From assembly GCA_958296025.1 (NCBI GenBank), contig OY282430.1, positions 2,046,001 through 2,110,000 of the forward strand: a stretch of 64,000 nucleotides of DNA. The letters are read 5' to 3'. Below, one piece after another: positions 22,245 to 30,886 of the stretch. Below the pieces are notes generated by a model, which worked only from the letters and a program-made list of their open reading frames with translations, ran no database searches and was not told where the DNA came from. The translations under genes and the position numbers were made by a program. The stretch is from an uncultured Pseudomonadales bacterium (lineage in GTDB: Bacteria; Pseudomonadota; Gammaproteobacteria; Pseudomonadales; Azotimanducaceae). Numbering within the stretch: position 1 is the first letter of the stretch; each line of letters starts with the position of its first letter.

Positions 22245-22250
22245 TATACT
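22245..22250 (+). promoter_or_regulatory. -10 box (TATACT) for coq4
   Basis: TATACT lies 32 bp before the coq4 ATG, with a poor -35 region. The leader holds a strong ribosome site, GGAGGAACAGG, right before the start. Confidence 0.35.
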
Positions 22251-22282
22251 CATCGGCACAGCGGAACAGGTGGAGGAACAGG

Positions 22283-23026
22283 ATGTCACAGGATGCCCGC
22301 GCAGACGCCCCAGCCGACGATGGCCGGATGCGGCCGCTCGTGGCGCTCGCCGCATTGCGCAAGCTGATTGCGGACCCGGAGGACACGCCCCGGGTTTTCG
22401 AGGTCATCCGCGCTATGGCGGGGCCATCCCTGCGCAAGGGCTTGCGCCGCTTCCAAGGCACGGCCTTCGGCCGCCGGGCGCTGGCGGAGAAACCCAGCCT
22501 GCTGCACACCCTGCGCGACCGTGACGCCTTGGCGGCGCTGCCGGCCGGCAGCCTTGGCCACACCTACTTTGAATTCGTCTATGGCGAATCCCTTTCCGCT
22601 GAGGGCTTGGTGGACGCCAGCATGGACGCTGACATGCAAGCCTACGCCTACAGCGACCCCAACTTGCGCTGGTACGGCGAACGCATGCGCGACCAGCACG
22701 ATCTCTGGCACACCCTCACCCAATACGGGCGCGACCCCTTCGGTGAAGCCTGCCTGCTGGCCTTTACCTATGTGCAGACGCGCAACCGCGGCATCGGCAT
22801 CATCACCCTCGCCGCGGCTTGGCGGCTCAGCCGCACCCTCGGTCTTGGCGTGTTTCGCGCCCTATGGCAGGCGTATCAAGGGGGCCGCCACGCCAGCTGG
22901 CTGCCGGCCCAGGACTGGGATGCGTTGTTGCGGCTACCTATTGCGGAGGTGCGGCGGCTGTTGGCGATCAGGCCCCCATCCGCCTACTGGGAAGTGCGCA
23001 CGGCAAGTCAGTTGGCCACGGCCTGA
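22283..23026 (+). CDS. coq4: Coq4-family protein (ubiquinone biosynthesis)
   Basis: Homologue of Coq4, which in eukaryotes is needed for ubiquinone synthesis and binds metal. The family signature HDxxH-x11-E is complete: HDLWH, eleven residues, then E in GRDPFGEA. The preceding MRDQ and the following LLAFTYVQTRNRGIGII region also fit. The 247-residue length is normal, with no membrane span. Its 3' end overlaps the convergent carnitine dehydrogenase gene by 19 bp. With ispB in the same window, a role in quinone synthesis is likely. Confidence 0.88.
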   Translation: MSQDARADAPADDGRMRPLVALAALRKLIADPEDTPRVFEVIRAMAGPSLRKGLRRFQGTAFGRRALAEKPSLLHTLRDRDALAALPAGSLGHTYFEFVYGESLSAEGLVDASMDADMQAYAYSDPNLRWYGERMRDQHDLWHTLTQYGRDPFGEACLLAFTYVQTRNRGIGIITLAAAWRLSRTLGLGVFRALWQAYQGGRHASWLPAQDWDALLRLPIAEVRRLLAIRPPSAYWEVRTASQLATA

Positions 23027-23991
23027 CCGCCCAGCCGTGCGTCCATGCGGTTCAGCAGCTCGCCGACGCCTTGGTTGCGGCTCTTCAACGCCCGGAAAAT
23101 CGCCACCAAGTTGGCGTCCCGACGTTCTTCCAAGGCGGACACCGAGGCGCCGGCGGCCTGTTCGTCGGATTGGCGGGCGATTTCCTCAATGAGGTCGTCA
23201 GTCAGGTCCGGCACATCGGTAAGATGGCTCCAAGGCCATTTGAGTGCGGGACCGAACTGGGCTAGGAAGTGCCTCATGCCGGCATCGCCGCCGGCGATGC
23301 GGTAGTTCTCGAACAGGCCCATCTGCGCCCAGCGGGGGCCGAATCCATAGCGGATGGCCGCATCGATCTCGCTAGTGGTGGCGACGCCGTCGCGCACCAG
23401 CCACAGCGCCTCCCGCCAGACCGCCTCCAGCAGGCGGTCAGCAATGTGGGCGTCGATCTCCCGCCTGACCCTGAGCGGATGCATGCCCAGAGACTCCAGC
23501 ACCTCCACGGCCCTTTCCGCGATGTGGCGCAAGGTGTGCTCGGACGGCACGACCTCCACCAAGGGCAGCAGATAGACCGGATTGAATGGATGGCAAACCA
23601 GCAGGCGCCGGGCATGGGCCGAACCTTGCGCAAGAACGGAGGGTTTGAAGCCGGAGGTGGAGGAAGCGATGGGCGTGTGGTCGGGCAGGTCGGGCGGGAT
23701 GCCGGCGTAGAGGCGGCGCTTTTGGCTCAAGTCCTCCGGGACGCTTTCCTGAACCCAGTCGGCGGCGACGACAGCTTCCGCCAAGCTCTCAGCTTGGCTC
23801 AAGCGACCCTCCTCGGGCAGGGGTTCCGCATAGAGCTGCGGCAGGCGGCGGCGGGCGGCGTCAACGACCCGCAGCGACCGGGCGCGAGCACCCGCAGAGG
23901 GGTCAAACAGGGCCACGTCCCAGCCGTGCATCAGGAAGCGCGCCGCCCAGCCGCCGCCGATGACGCCGGCGCCGATGATCGCCGCCTTCAT
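23008..23991 (-). CDS. L-carnitine dehydrogenase-like 3-hydroxyacyl dehydrogenase
   Basis: NAD-dependent oxidation of a 3-hydroxy acid, probably L-carnitine to 3-dehydrocarnitine. The Rossmann motif GAGVIGGGWAARFLMHGWDV is at residues 7-26, then VQESVPEDLSQKR, ASSTSGFKPS and the catalytic HPFNPVYLLPLVEVVP block typical of carnitine dehydrogenases. At 327 residues it lacks the thioesterase domain fused to some longer homologues. The start overlaps the stop of the upstream beta-keto acid cleavage gene by 4 bp (ATGA), so the two are translationally coupled, which strengthens the carnitine reading. Confidence 0.85.
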   Translation of the reverse strand: MKAAIIGAGVIGGGWAARFLMHGWDVALFDPSAGARARSLRVVDAARRRLPQLYAEPLPEEGRLSQAESLAEAVVAADWVQESVPEDLSQKRRLYAGIPPDLPDHTPIASSTSGFKPSVLAQGSAHARRLLVCHPFNPVYLLPLVEVVPSEHTLRHIAERAVEVLESLGMHPLRVRREIDAHIADRLLEAVWREALWLVRDGVATTSEIDAAIRYGFGPRWAQMGLFENYRIAGGDAGMRHFLAQFGPALKWPWSHLTDVPDLTDDLIEEIARQSDEQAAGASVSALEERRDANLVAIFRALKSRNQGVGELLNRMDARLGGQAVAN

Positions 23992-24896
23992 GCCGGGTCG
24001 CGCTTGACCAGCCCCAAACGTGTACGCACCTCTTCCGGCCCCAGCACCTTGGCGCCCAGGCTTTCGACGATCCGCACCGCCCGCTCCACCAGCTGCGCAT
24101 TGGTGGCCAACTGGCCCTTGGCCAAGTAGAGGTTGTCCTCCAAGCCCACCCGTACGTTACCGCCAGCCAGCACGGTGGCGGCCACATAGGGCATCTGGTT
24201 GGCGCCCAGGCTGAAGGCGGACCAAACCCAGCCTTGCGGCACGTTGTTGACCATCGCCAGCAAGGTGTTGAGGTCATCCGGCGCCCCCCAAGGCACACCC
24301 ATGCACAGCTGTGCCAAGACCGGCGGTTTGAGCACCCCTTCCGCCACCAACTGCTGGGCGAACCACAGATGGCCGGTGTCGAAGGCCTCGATCTCCGCCT
24401 GCACCCCCAATTCCGTCATCATGCCACCCATGGCCCGCAACATGCCGGGAGCGTTGGTCATGACGTAGTCCGCCTCGTTGAAGTTCATGGTGCCGCAGTC
24501 CAGGGTGCAGATCTCCGGACGGCACTCCGCCACCGGCTGCATCCGCTCGCTGGCGCCGGCCATGTCGGTCTGGTTGCCCAGCGGCAGGGGCTGCTCCACC
24601 GGACCAAGAATGAGGTCCCCGCCCATGCCGGTGGTGAGGTTCAGCACGACGTCCGTGGCGGAGGCGCGGATGCGCTCGGTCAGCTCCCGGTACAAGGCCG
24701 GAGCACGGGCCGGAGCGCCGCTGACCGGATCCCGCACATGGCAGTGGACGACGGCGGCGCCGGCCTTGGCGGCGTCGATGGCGCTAGCGGCGATGGCCTC
24801 CGGGGAGCGGGGCACATGGTGGCTGCGGTTCTGGGTGGCGCCGGACCCGGTCACGGCGCAGGTGATGAAGACTTCCCGGTTCATTTGCAACGGCAT
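23988..24896 (-). CDS. beta-keto acid cleavage enzyme (BKACE, DUF849), likely dehydrocarnitine-cleaving
   Basis: Zinc-dependent enzyme that condenses a beta-keto acid with acetyl-CoA and yields acetoacetate plus a new CoA ester. For dehydrocarnitine this gives betainyl-CoA. Family blocks: FITCAVTGSGATQNRSHHVP, the metal-binding VVHCHVRDP, LNLTTGMGGD, LCMGVPWGAPDDLNTLLAMV, and GGNVRVGLEDNLYL near the end. The ribosome site is a perfect AAGGAGG before ATG 24896. It is coupled to the carnitine dehydrogenase gene. The specificity is inferred from that neighbour, since the family handles several beta-keto acids. Confidence 0.88.
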   Translation of the reverse strand: MPLQMNREVFITCAVTGSGATQNRSHHVPRSPEAIAASAIDAAKAGAAVVHCHVRDPVSGAPARAPALYRELTERIRASATDVVLNLTTGMGGDLILGPVEQPLPLGNQTDMAGASERMQPVAECRPEICTLDCGTMNFNEADYVMTNAPGMLRAMGGMMTELGVQAEIEAFDTGHLWFAQQLVAEGVLKPPVLAQLCMGVPWGAPDDLNTLLAMVNNVPQGWVWSAFSLGANQMPYVAATVLAGGNVRVGLEDNLYLAKGQLATNAQLVERAVRIVESLGAKVLGPEEVRTRLGLVKRDPA

Positions 24897-24994
24897 GGTG
24901 GCCTCCTTCGAATGCGATTGCCGTTCAATCCAGTCGGCGCGTTGGCGAGACCCTGGGCAGGATCAATCCATCCAATGCAGGGCCGTTCAAATGA

Positions 24995-25891
24995 TTAATT
25001 GGCAAAGAACTTCAGGCCCACCGACAGCGTCCAAAAGCCCAAATCCTCGGCGTTGATGCCGTAGCGGACGGGAGCGCCGCCGGGGGCGACGGTGGATTCG
25101 TGGTCACGCAAAGGCTTCCACTCGTTGTCGTGGTCGCCGAAGTCATCAAAGACATTGGCGTAGCGGAACTTGACCGTCAGCGCTCGACGCTCGCTCAAGG
25201 CGTAATCCAGCCCGGCGATGAACTGAAAGCCGAACAGGTTGTCCTTCATCTTCTCATCCGCCCTCGAGGTTAAGCCCGCCGCGTTAGGGTTGCGGCCTAG
25301 GCTGAGCAGCGCCTGCGGGTCGCTGTTTCGGATGGAGACGCCCCTATAGTCCATCTCGGTGCGCATCAGCCCCAAGCCAACGCCGACGAAGGGTGTCAGC
25401 TTGGCCGAATCGAGGCCGCCGACATCATAGTGCAGGTTGGCGAAGAGGTTGTTGCCGCGCATCTCGTCGATTTCCTCGCTGCGTTCGGTGAACTCGACCT
25501 GCTTGGAGTCACCGGGGACCACCAACGGCAGGTGCTCGCCGCTATGCCGACGGTGGAACCACTCCGCCTCCAGGCGCCAATTGCCGAAGGCGTAGCCGGC
25601 GTTGACGCCAAACAGCCACCCGGCGTCCAAGTCGAAGCTATTGGGGCTGGCCGGCAGTTCCCGGGGCTGACACTGCTCCAGCGGCAGGGGCACGCTGGTG
25701 CCGTCGTTCAGGGTGGCTCTGCCCAGCCATTGATCACAATTGGTGGGAATGCCCATATTGATGCGGGTGGATTCGACGTTCTCGGCCATGGCAACGCCGA
25801 GGTCCACGCCAAAATACAGGCCGCTGGCTGCGGTAGCCGGCACCGCCAGCACTAAGCAGATCGGCAGGAAAAGGGATAGGACTTTGCGCAT
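24995..25891 (-). CDS. outer-membrane beta-barrel protein (opacity/OmpW-like)
   Basis: Small outer-membrane barrel of 298 residues. The signal peptide MRKVLSLFLPICLVLAVPATAA precedes ASGLYFGVDLGVAMAENVE. Alternating strands follow, with LFGVNAGYAFGNWRLEAEWFHRR, LTPFVGVGLGLMRTEMDYRG, GFQFIAGLDYALSERRALTVKFRY and a terminal strand FWTLSVGLKFFAN. This is the general pattern of opacity-type porins. Function is unknown; it lies 98 bp from the carnitine gene pair on the same strand and may be independent. Confidence 0.8.
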   Translation of the reverse strand: MRKVLSLFLPICLVLAVPATAASGLYFGVDLGVAMAENVESTRINMGIPTNCDQWLGRATLNDGTSVPLPLEQCQPRELPASPNSFDLDAGWLFGVNAGYAFGNWRLEAEWFHRRHSGEHLPLVVPGDSKQVEFTERSEEIDEMRGNNLFANLHYDVGGLDSAKLTPFVGVGLGLMRTEMDYRGVSIRNSDPQALLSLGRNPNAAGLTSRADEKMKDNLFGFQFIAGLDYALSERRALTVKFRYANVFDDFGDHDNEWKPLRDHESTVAPGGAPVRYGINAEDLGFWTLSVGLKFFAN

Positions 25892-26164
25892 CTGAACGGG
25901 CCTCGCTCACCATCGTGGGGTTGCCGGCCAGTATAGCCAATACTTCGGTTTCGCCAAGCCGCCCTCACTGTGATGAAATACTTGCGAACCAGCCTGTTGC
26001 TCACCGCAAATAACCCAAGCCAATGAACCGCATTCCAGACGGCCTCCCATACGCTCGTCGGCCTGAGGCGTCGCCTCGCGGCAGAAACCACAGGGCGAGT
26101 GCGCCAAGCCCGAGAAGGCGGGGCGCACAGGGCGTGACGCCAGATTCCGCAAAGGGTCTGCGGC

Positions 26165-27505
26165 ATGGATGAAGCCCGCCTTGTCAAGGGCGCCACTGGC
26201 CGGCACTTGGTCAACCTGACCATTCCCATGTTCTTGGGCATCTCATCGATGTTCGTGGCGTCGATGATGGACACCATCTACATCGGCTGGGTGGGCAGCT
26301 TGGAACTGGCGGCGGTGAGTTTCACCTTTCCAGTGATCATGGGTTTGGCCACCCTGTCCATGGGCATCGGCGTCGGCAGCGCCTCCATCATAGCCCGCAT
26401 GGTCGGGCGCGGTGAGCGGCGCCTGGTGCGCCGCCTTGCCACCCATGCCCTGCTGCTGGCCTTGCTGCTGGTGGCGGTCCTGGTCGCCGCCATGCTGGGC
26501 TTTCAGGAGCGGGTGTTCCGCGCCTTGGGCGCCGATGACACCGTGCAGCCGTTGATTACGGCGTATATGCGCGTCTGGATCGGCGGGTTGCCGCTGTTCA
26601 CCGTGCCCATGGTGGCAACCATGATGATGCGCGCCCTCGGCGCCGCCAAGCTGCCCGGCTTCATCATGGCCGGCAGCGCCGGCCTGCAGGTGGTCTTGGC
26701 GCCGCCCCTCATTTTTGGGGTGCCGGGCCTCATGGATGGCTTGGGGTTGCCCGGCGCGGCCTGGGCCTTCGTCGGCTCAAGGGCGGCCATCCTCCTAGTG
26801 GCGCTGGCGGCGCTGCACCGAATGCATCTGCTGGAGTTCCGGCTGCCTCGGCCCAGAGAACTGTGGCAGTCATGGCGCGAAGTGCTGGCCATCGGCGTGC
26901 CCAGCGCCATGACCAACCTGATCGGACCGGCTTCCCTAGCCATCACGGTGGCCATATTGGCCAACCACAGCCACGCCGTGGTGGCCGGCTTTGGCATCGC
27001 CTCACGCATCGAATCCCTAGCCACCATGCTGCTGATGGCGCTGGCCTCCAGCACCGGGCCGTTCGTCGGCCAGAACTGGGGCGCCGGCCAATACCGGCGA
27101 GTGCTGGAGGCGCATCGGCTGGCTTATCGCTTCTCCGTGGCGTACAGCTTGGTCGTCTGCCTCATTCTGGCCTTCTGCGGCCGTTTCCTCGTCGGCGCCA
27201 TCATGGAGGACACCGCGGTCAGCGACGCCGCCTATGCCTATCTGCTGCTGGTGCCCTTCAGCTACGGTCTGCTCGGCGTCGGCATGATCGCCAGCACCAC
27301 CTTCACCGCCTTGGGCAAACCCATGCCCGCTCTCGTCCTTTCCTTAAGCCGCATGGCCGTCATCTATGCGCCCCTAGCCCTGCTCGGCGACCGGCTGTTC
27401 GGGCACCAAGGCGTGTTCGTCGCCGCCGCCCTGGCCAACGTGTTGATCGGCGTCCTGTCCGCCTATTGGATCAAAATGTATCTGCGCCGACGGATTCCAA
27501 CGTGA
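26165..27505 (+). CDS. MATE family efflux transporter
   Basis: Sodium- or proton-coupled multidrug and toxic compound extrusion protein in the inner membrane, 446 residues. Twelve hydrophobic segments in two similar halves: the first begins LVNLTIPMFLGISSMFVASMMDTIYIGWVG, the second EVLAIGVPSAMTNLIGPASLAI. SSTGPFVGQNWGAGQ and LAFCGRFLVGAIMEDTAVSDAAYAYL are typical of the NorM/DinF type. The substrate is unknown. The 273 bp upstream separate it from the divergent barrel gene and show no feature I can name. Confidence 0.93.
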   Translation: MDEARLVKGATGRHLVNLTIPMFLGISSMFVASMMDTIYIGWVGSLELAAVSFTFPVIMGLATLSMGIGVGSASIIARMVGRGERRLVRRLATHALLLALLLVAVLVAAMLGFQERVFRALGADDTVQPLITAYMRVWIGGLPLFTVPMVATMMMRALGAAKLPGFIMAGSAGLQVVLAPPLIFGVPGLMDGLGLPGAAWAFVGSRAAILLVALAALHRMHLLEFRLPRPRELWQSWREVLAIGVPSAMTNLIGPASLAITVAILANHSHAVVAGFGIASRIESLATMLLMALASSTGPFVGQNWGAGQYRRVLEAHRLAYRFSVAYSLVVCLILAFCGRFLVGAIMEDTAVSDAAYAYLLLVPFSYGLLGVGMIASTTFTALGKPMPALVLSLSRMAVIYAPLALLGDRLFGHQGVFVAAALANVLIGVLSAYWIKMYLRRRIPT

Positions 27506-27646
27506 TAGCCGAACCGCCGCCAGTCTTAAGCATCAGCGCACCGATTCGGCCTAGCAATGCAAAACGCTTGACACCATAGCGCCACCTTGCATCATCCAAC
27601 CGCCTCGGCGCGACCACAAACCTGATGCGCTGAATGGGCGGCGCCC

Positions 27647-28996
27647 CTATCCGAATATCCCAACCGCCAGGATCAGCAAGACCGCCGCTGGCGCCAAGTA
27701 GCGCAGCAGCCCATGCCAAGCGCGAAACCAAGCTGGCGAGGTCAACGCCAATTCCTGCTCAGCCGTGGCCGGCTTGACGAACCAGCCGACGAAGACGGCG
27801 ATCAGCAGGCCGCCGAGAGGCAGCATGATCTCGTTGGGCAGGTCATCGAGCGCCTGAACCAGACCCACGCCGAACAGCCGCGCATCGGCCCAATGGTTGT
27901 GCGCCAAATTGGCGATCAGGCTGAGGGCGCCCACCGCCACACCCGACAGCAAGGCGGCGGTGCGCCTGGAGTGACCGCGGCTTTGCGTCAGCCAAGCGGT
28001 CACCGGCTCCTGCAGGCCGACCATTGAAGTGATCGCCGCCACCGCCAACAACAGGAAAAAGAGGATGCCGACGAGGCGCCCACCGGCCATCTGCGCGAAG
28101 GCGACGGGTAAGGTCTCGAAGATCAGGCCCTCCCCGGCAGCGGGGTCCAGGCCGAAGTTGAACACCACGGGAAAGATGACGAGGCCGGCCAGCAGCGCCA
28201 CCAAGGTGTCCATGCAGACGATGGCCAAGGCGCTGCGGCCGATGGACGTCTCCTTGGGCAAGTAGGCGGCGAACGCCATCATTCCGGCCATGGCGATGCC
28301 GATGGAGAAGAACGCCTGCCCCACCGCAGCCAGCAGCATGGGGCCACTGACCTTGCTGAGGTCCGGCGCGAACAGATAGTGCAAGGTTTCCACGAAGCCG
28401 CCAACAAGCAGGTTGTGCGCCGCCAGCAGCAGCAGCAAGCCGAACAGCAGCGGCATCAACACATTGACCGCCCGCTCAATGCCCTTGCGCACTCCGGCGT
28501 GGATGATCCAAGTGGTCAGGCCGAGGCTCAGGAAGGTCCAGAACGCCAAGCTGGGCGCGTCAGCCAGCAACGCCTCGAAGTGGACGACGGCAACCGCCCC
28601 ATCGACCCCTGCAAAGCCCACCGAAACGGCTTGGTAAAGATAGTGCAGCACCCAGCCGGCCACCACGCAGTACAGCCCCTCAATCAAAAAGGCGGCCAGC
28701 AGGTTGAGACCGCCCACCCAGCCCCAGCGCCGGCTTGCCCCTTCCGCCGTCGCCACCGCCGCCATGGCGCCGAAGGGGTTCAGCCGCCCGCGCCGGCCAA
28801 GCAAAAGCTCCGCCATCAGGATGGGCAGGGCGATGCCGACCACGCAGGCCACATAGACGGCCACAAAGGCGCCGCCGCCGTTCTCCCCGGTGACGTAGGG
28901 AAAGCGCCAGATGTTGCCGAGGCCCACGGCGAAGCCAATGGAGGCCATCAGGAAGCCGAATCTAGTGGACCACTGAACCGACCCGCCCACGGACAT
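27647..28996 (-). CDS. sodium-dependent neurotransmitter-symporter family (NSS) transporter
   Basis: LeuT-fold Na+ symporter, probably for an amino acid. The N-terminal signature RFGFLMASIGFAVGLGNIWRFPYVTGENGGGAF contains the unwound TM1 substrate and sodium site. Next come LFGLLLLLAAHNLL, SKVSGPMLLAAVGQAFFSIGIAMAGMMAFAAYLP (TM6 region) and about 12 spans in all; the length is 449 residues. Start MSVGGSVQWS at 28996 has GGGGGA about seven bases upstream; the frame extends to 29056 without need. It is convergent with the MATE gene and divergent from the gamma-glutamyltransferase-like gene, whose product could supply amino acids or peptides. Confidence 0.92.
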   Translation of the reverse strand: MSVGGSVQWSTRFGFLMASIGFAVGLGNIWRFPYVTGENGGGAFVAVYVACVVGIALPILMAELLLGRRGRLNPFGAMAAVATAEGASRRWGWVGGLNLLAAFLIEGLYCVVAGWVLHYLYQAVSVGFAGVDGAVAVVHFEALLADAPSLAFWTFLSLGLTTWIIHAGVRKGIERAVNVLMPLLFGLLLLLAAHNLLVGGFVETLHYLFAPDLSKVSGPMLLAAVGQAFFSIGIAMAGMMAFAAYLPKETSIGRSALAIVCMDTLVALLAGLVIFPVVFNFGLDPAAGEGLIFETLPVAFAQMAGGRLVGILFFLLLAVAAITSMVGLQEPVTAWLTQSRGHSRRTAALLSGVAVGALSLIANLAHNHWADARLFGVGLVQALDDLPNEIMLPLGGLLIAVFVGWFVKPATAEQELALTSPAWFRAWHGLLRYLAPAAVLLILAVGIFG

Positions 28997-29248
28997 GGCG
29001 ATTCCCCCAACTGCGCATTGCCGGGTCAGTATGGCCAATCGCCCCAGGCCACTCAACCCTTAAGCCAAGGTCAGCAAGGCCGGTGCGCACTGGCAGGCTT
29101 GACATGCGAGGAAATTCGTTCGCACCATACAGGTCGCGGACGGCGGCAACCGCGGCTTATGCGTACGCCAAGGCGGCTTGTTGATTTTATGGAAACGGTC
29201 GAAACGCCTTGCCTGCCAACCCCGCAACCTCCGGCAAGCGAGTCGCCC

Positions 29249-30814
29249 ATGATCAACTTCGACCAGCCCTATCCGTCCAACCGCTCGCCGGTATGCGCAG
29301 CCAACCTGGTGGCGACGTCGCAGCCGTTGGCGGTGCAGGCGGGGTTGGACGCCATGCGCAGCGGCGGCAATGCGGTGGACGCCGCCTTGGCGGCGGCCAT
29401 CACCCTGACGGTGGTGGAGCCGGTCAACAACGGCGTCGGCGGGGATGCCTTCGCCCTGCTTTGGGATGGTGCCCGGCTGGTGGGCTTGAACGCATCGGGC
29501 CGCGCCCCGGCCGGCTGGACGCCGGAACGCTTCGCCGGACGCAAGGCCATGCCGCTGACCGGTTGGGACGCAGTCACCGTGCCCGGCGCGGTCAGCGGCT
29601 GGGTGGCCCTGTCGCAGCGGTTTGGCCACCTGCCCTTCGCCCGGTTGTTCGAGGCGGCCATCGACTATGCGGAGAACGGCTTTCAGGTGGGACCGATCAG
29701 CGCCCGCCTGTGGCGGCTCGCCGAACGGCACTACGCCAAATTTCCGGATTTCGCCGCCCACTTCCTGCCCGCCCCCAGCCCAGGCCAGCGTTTTCGGCGG
29801 CCTGAACTGGCCGAGGCCCTGTGCGACATCGCCGCAACCCAAGGCGAGTCCTTCTACCGAGGCGCCTTGGCGGAGAAGATCGCCGCCGCCGCCGGGCGAG
29901 CGGGCGCCGCTCTAACCGGGGCGGACCTGGAAAACCATCAAGCCGATTGGGTGGAGCCCCTCGGCCAAAACTACCGGGACCTCACCCTGCACGAGTTGCC
30001 GCCGAACGGACAGGGCCTCGCCGCCCTGATCGCCCTAGGCATTCTTCGCCACAGGGAGGTGCCGCCCGTGGATTCCGCCGCCGCCGTGCATCTGGAAATC
30101 GAGGCGATGAAAATCGCCGTCAAGGCCGCCTTCGACCACATCGCCGACCCCGCCGCCATGCGCCTCGCCCCGGCGCAACTGTTGGACGAGGCGTCCTTGG
30201 CGCAGGCGGCGGCCGGCATCGGCGCGCATGCCGCCGCCCTGCCCCCCGCCGCCCTGCCGACCAGCCGGGACACCGTTTATCTCACCACCGCCGACGCCTC
30301 GGGCCTGATGGTGTCCATGATTCAGTCCAACTACACCGGTTTCGGTTCCGGCATCGTCATTCCCGGCACTGGCATCGCCATGCAGAACCGCGGGAACGGC
30401 TTCGTGCTGACGCCGGGCCATCCCAACCAAGTCGGCCCCGGCAAGCGGCCCTTCCACACCATCATCCCCGGCTTCGTCACCAACAGCGGAGCGCCGCGCC
30501 TGAGTTTCGGCGTCATGGGAGGGCACATGCAGCATCAAGGCCATGTGCAGATGGTGCGACGCATCTTCGACCATGGGCAGAACCCGCAAACCGCCAGCGA
30601 CGCCCCCCGCTGGCACGTTTACCCGGACTTCAGCGTCGGCTTGGAGGCGGGCTTCAGAGCGGATGTGGCGGAAGATCTGGCGGCCCGCGGCCACCGCGTC
30701 CGCTGTGAGCCGCATACCCCAGTTTTCGGCGGCGCCCAGCTCATTTTGAAGACCGAGGACGGCTACATTGGCGGCTCTGACCACCGCAAGGAAGGGCTCG
30801 CCGCCGGATTTTGA
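29249..30814 (+). CDS. gamma-glutamyltransferase family protein
   Basis: N-terminal nucleophile hydrolase that would process itself into two subunits and cleave gamma-glutamyl bonds or related amides. Visible: NLVATSQPLAVQAGLDAMRSGGNAVDAALAAAITLTVVEPVNNGVGGD, TVPGAVSGWVALSQRFG, and the processing site SRDTVYLTTAD, where Thr342 would be the nucleophile. SNYTGFGSGIVIPGTGI and the FGVMGGHMQHQGHVQ block follow. Length 521 residues. The start MINFDQPYPSNRSPV fits homologues; ATG 29189 is an alternative. No signal peptide is seen, so it probably acts in the cytoplasm, unlike periplasmic Ggt. Confidence 0.92.
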   Translation: MINFDQPYPSNRSPVCAANLVATSQPLAVQAGLDAMRSGGNAVDAALAAAITLTVVEPVNNGVGGDAFALLWDGARLVGLNASGRAPAGWTPERFAGRKAMPLTGWDAVTVPGAVSGWVALSQRFGHLPFARLFEAAIDYAENGFQVGPISARLWRLAERHYAKFPDFAAHFLPAPSPGQRFRRPELAEALCDIAATQGESFYRGALAEKIAAAAGRAGAALTGADLENHQADWVEPLGQNYRDLTLHELPPNGQGLAALIALGILRHREVPPVDSAAAVHLEIEAMKIAVKAAFDHIADPAAMRLAPAQLLDEASLAQAAAGIGAHAAALPPAALPTSRDTVYLTTADASGLMVSMIQSNYTGFGSGIVIPGTGIAMQNRGNGFVLTPGHPNQVGPGKRPFHTIIPGFVTNSGAPRLSFGVMGGHMQHQGHVQMVRRIFDHGQNPQTASDAPRWHVYPDFSVGLEAGFRADVAEDLAARGHRVRCEPHTPVFGGAQLILKTEDGYIGGSDHRKEGLAAGF

Positions 30815-30886
30815 CTTCTCATTCCGGCAATCAGCCGCTATGCTTGATGGCCTCAACAATAAACAATAGTGGAAGGGGGAAAGCAT

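Noticed and set aside
28379-29248. Upstream extension of the gamma-glutamyltransferase-like gene by 290 codons
   Set aside because: The extension runs antisense through the sodium symporter gene and is low-complexity; homologues start at MINFDQPYPS.
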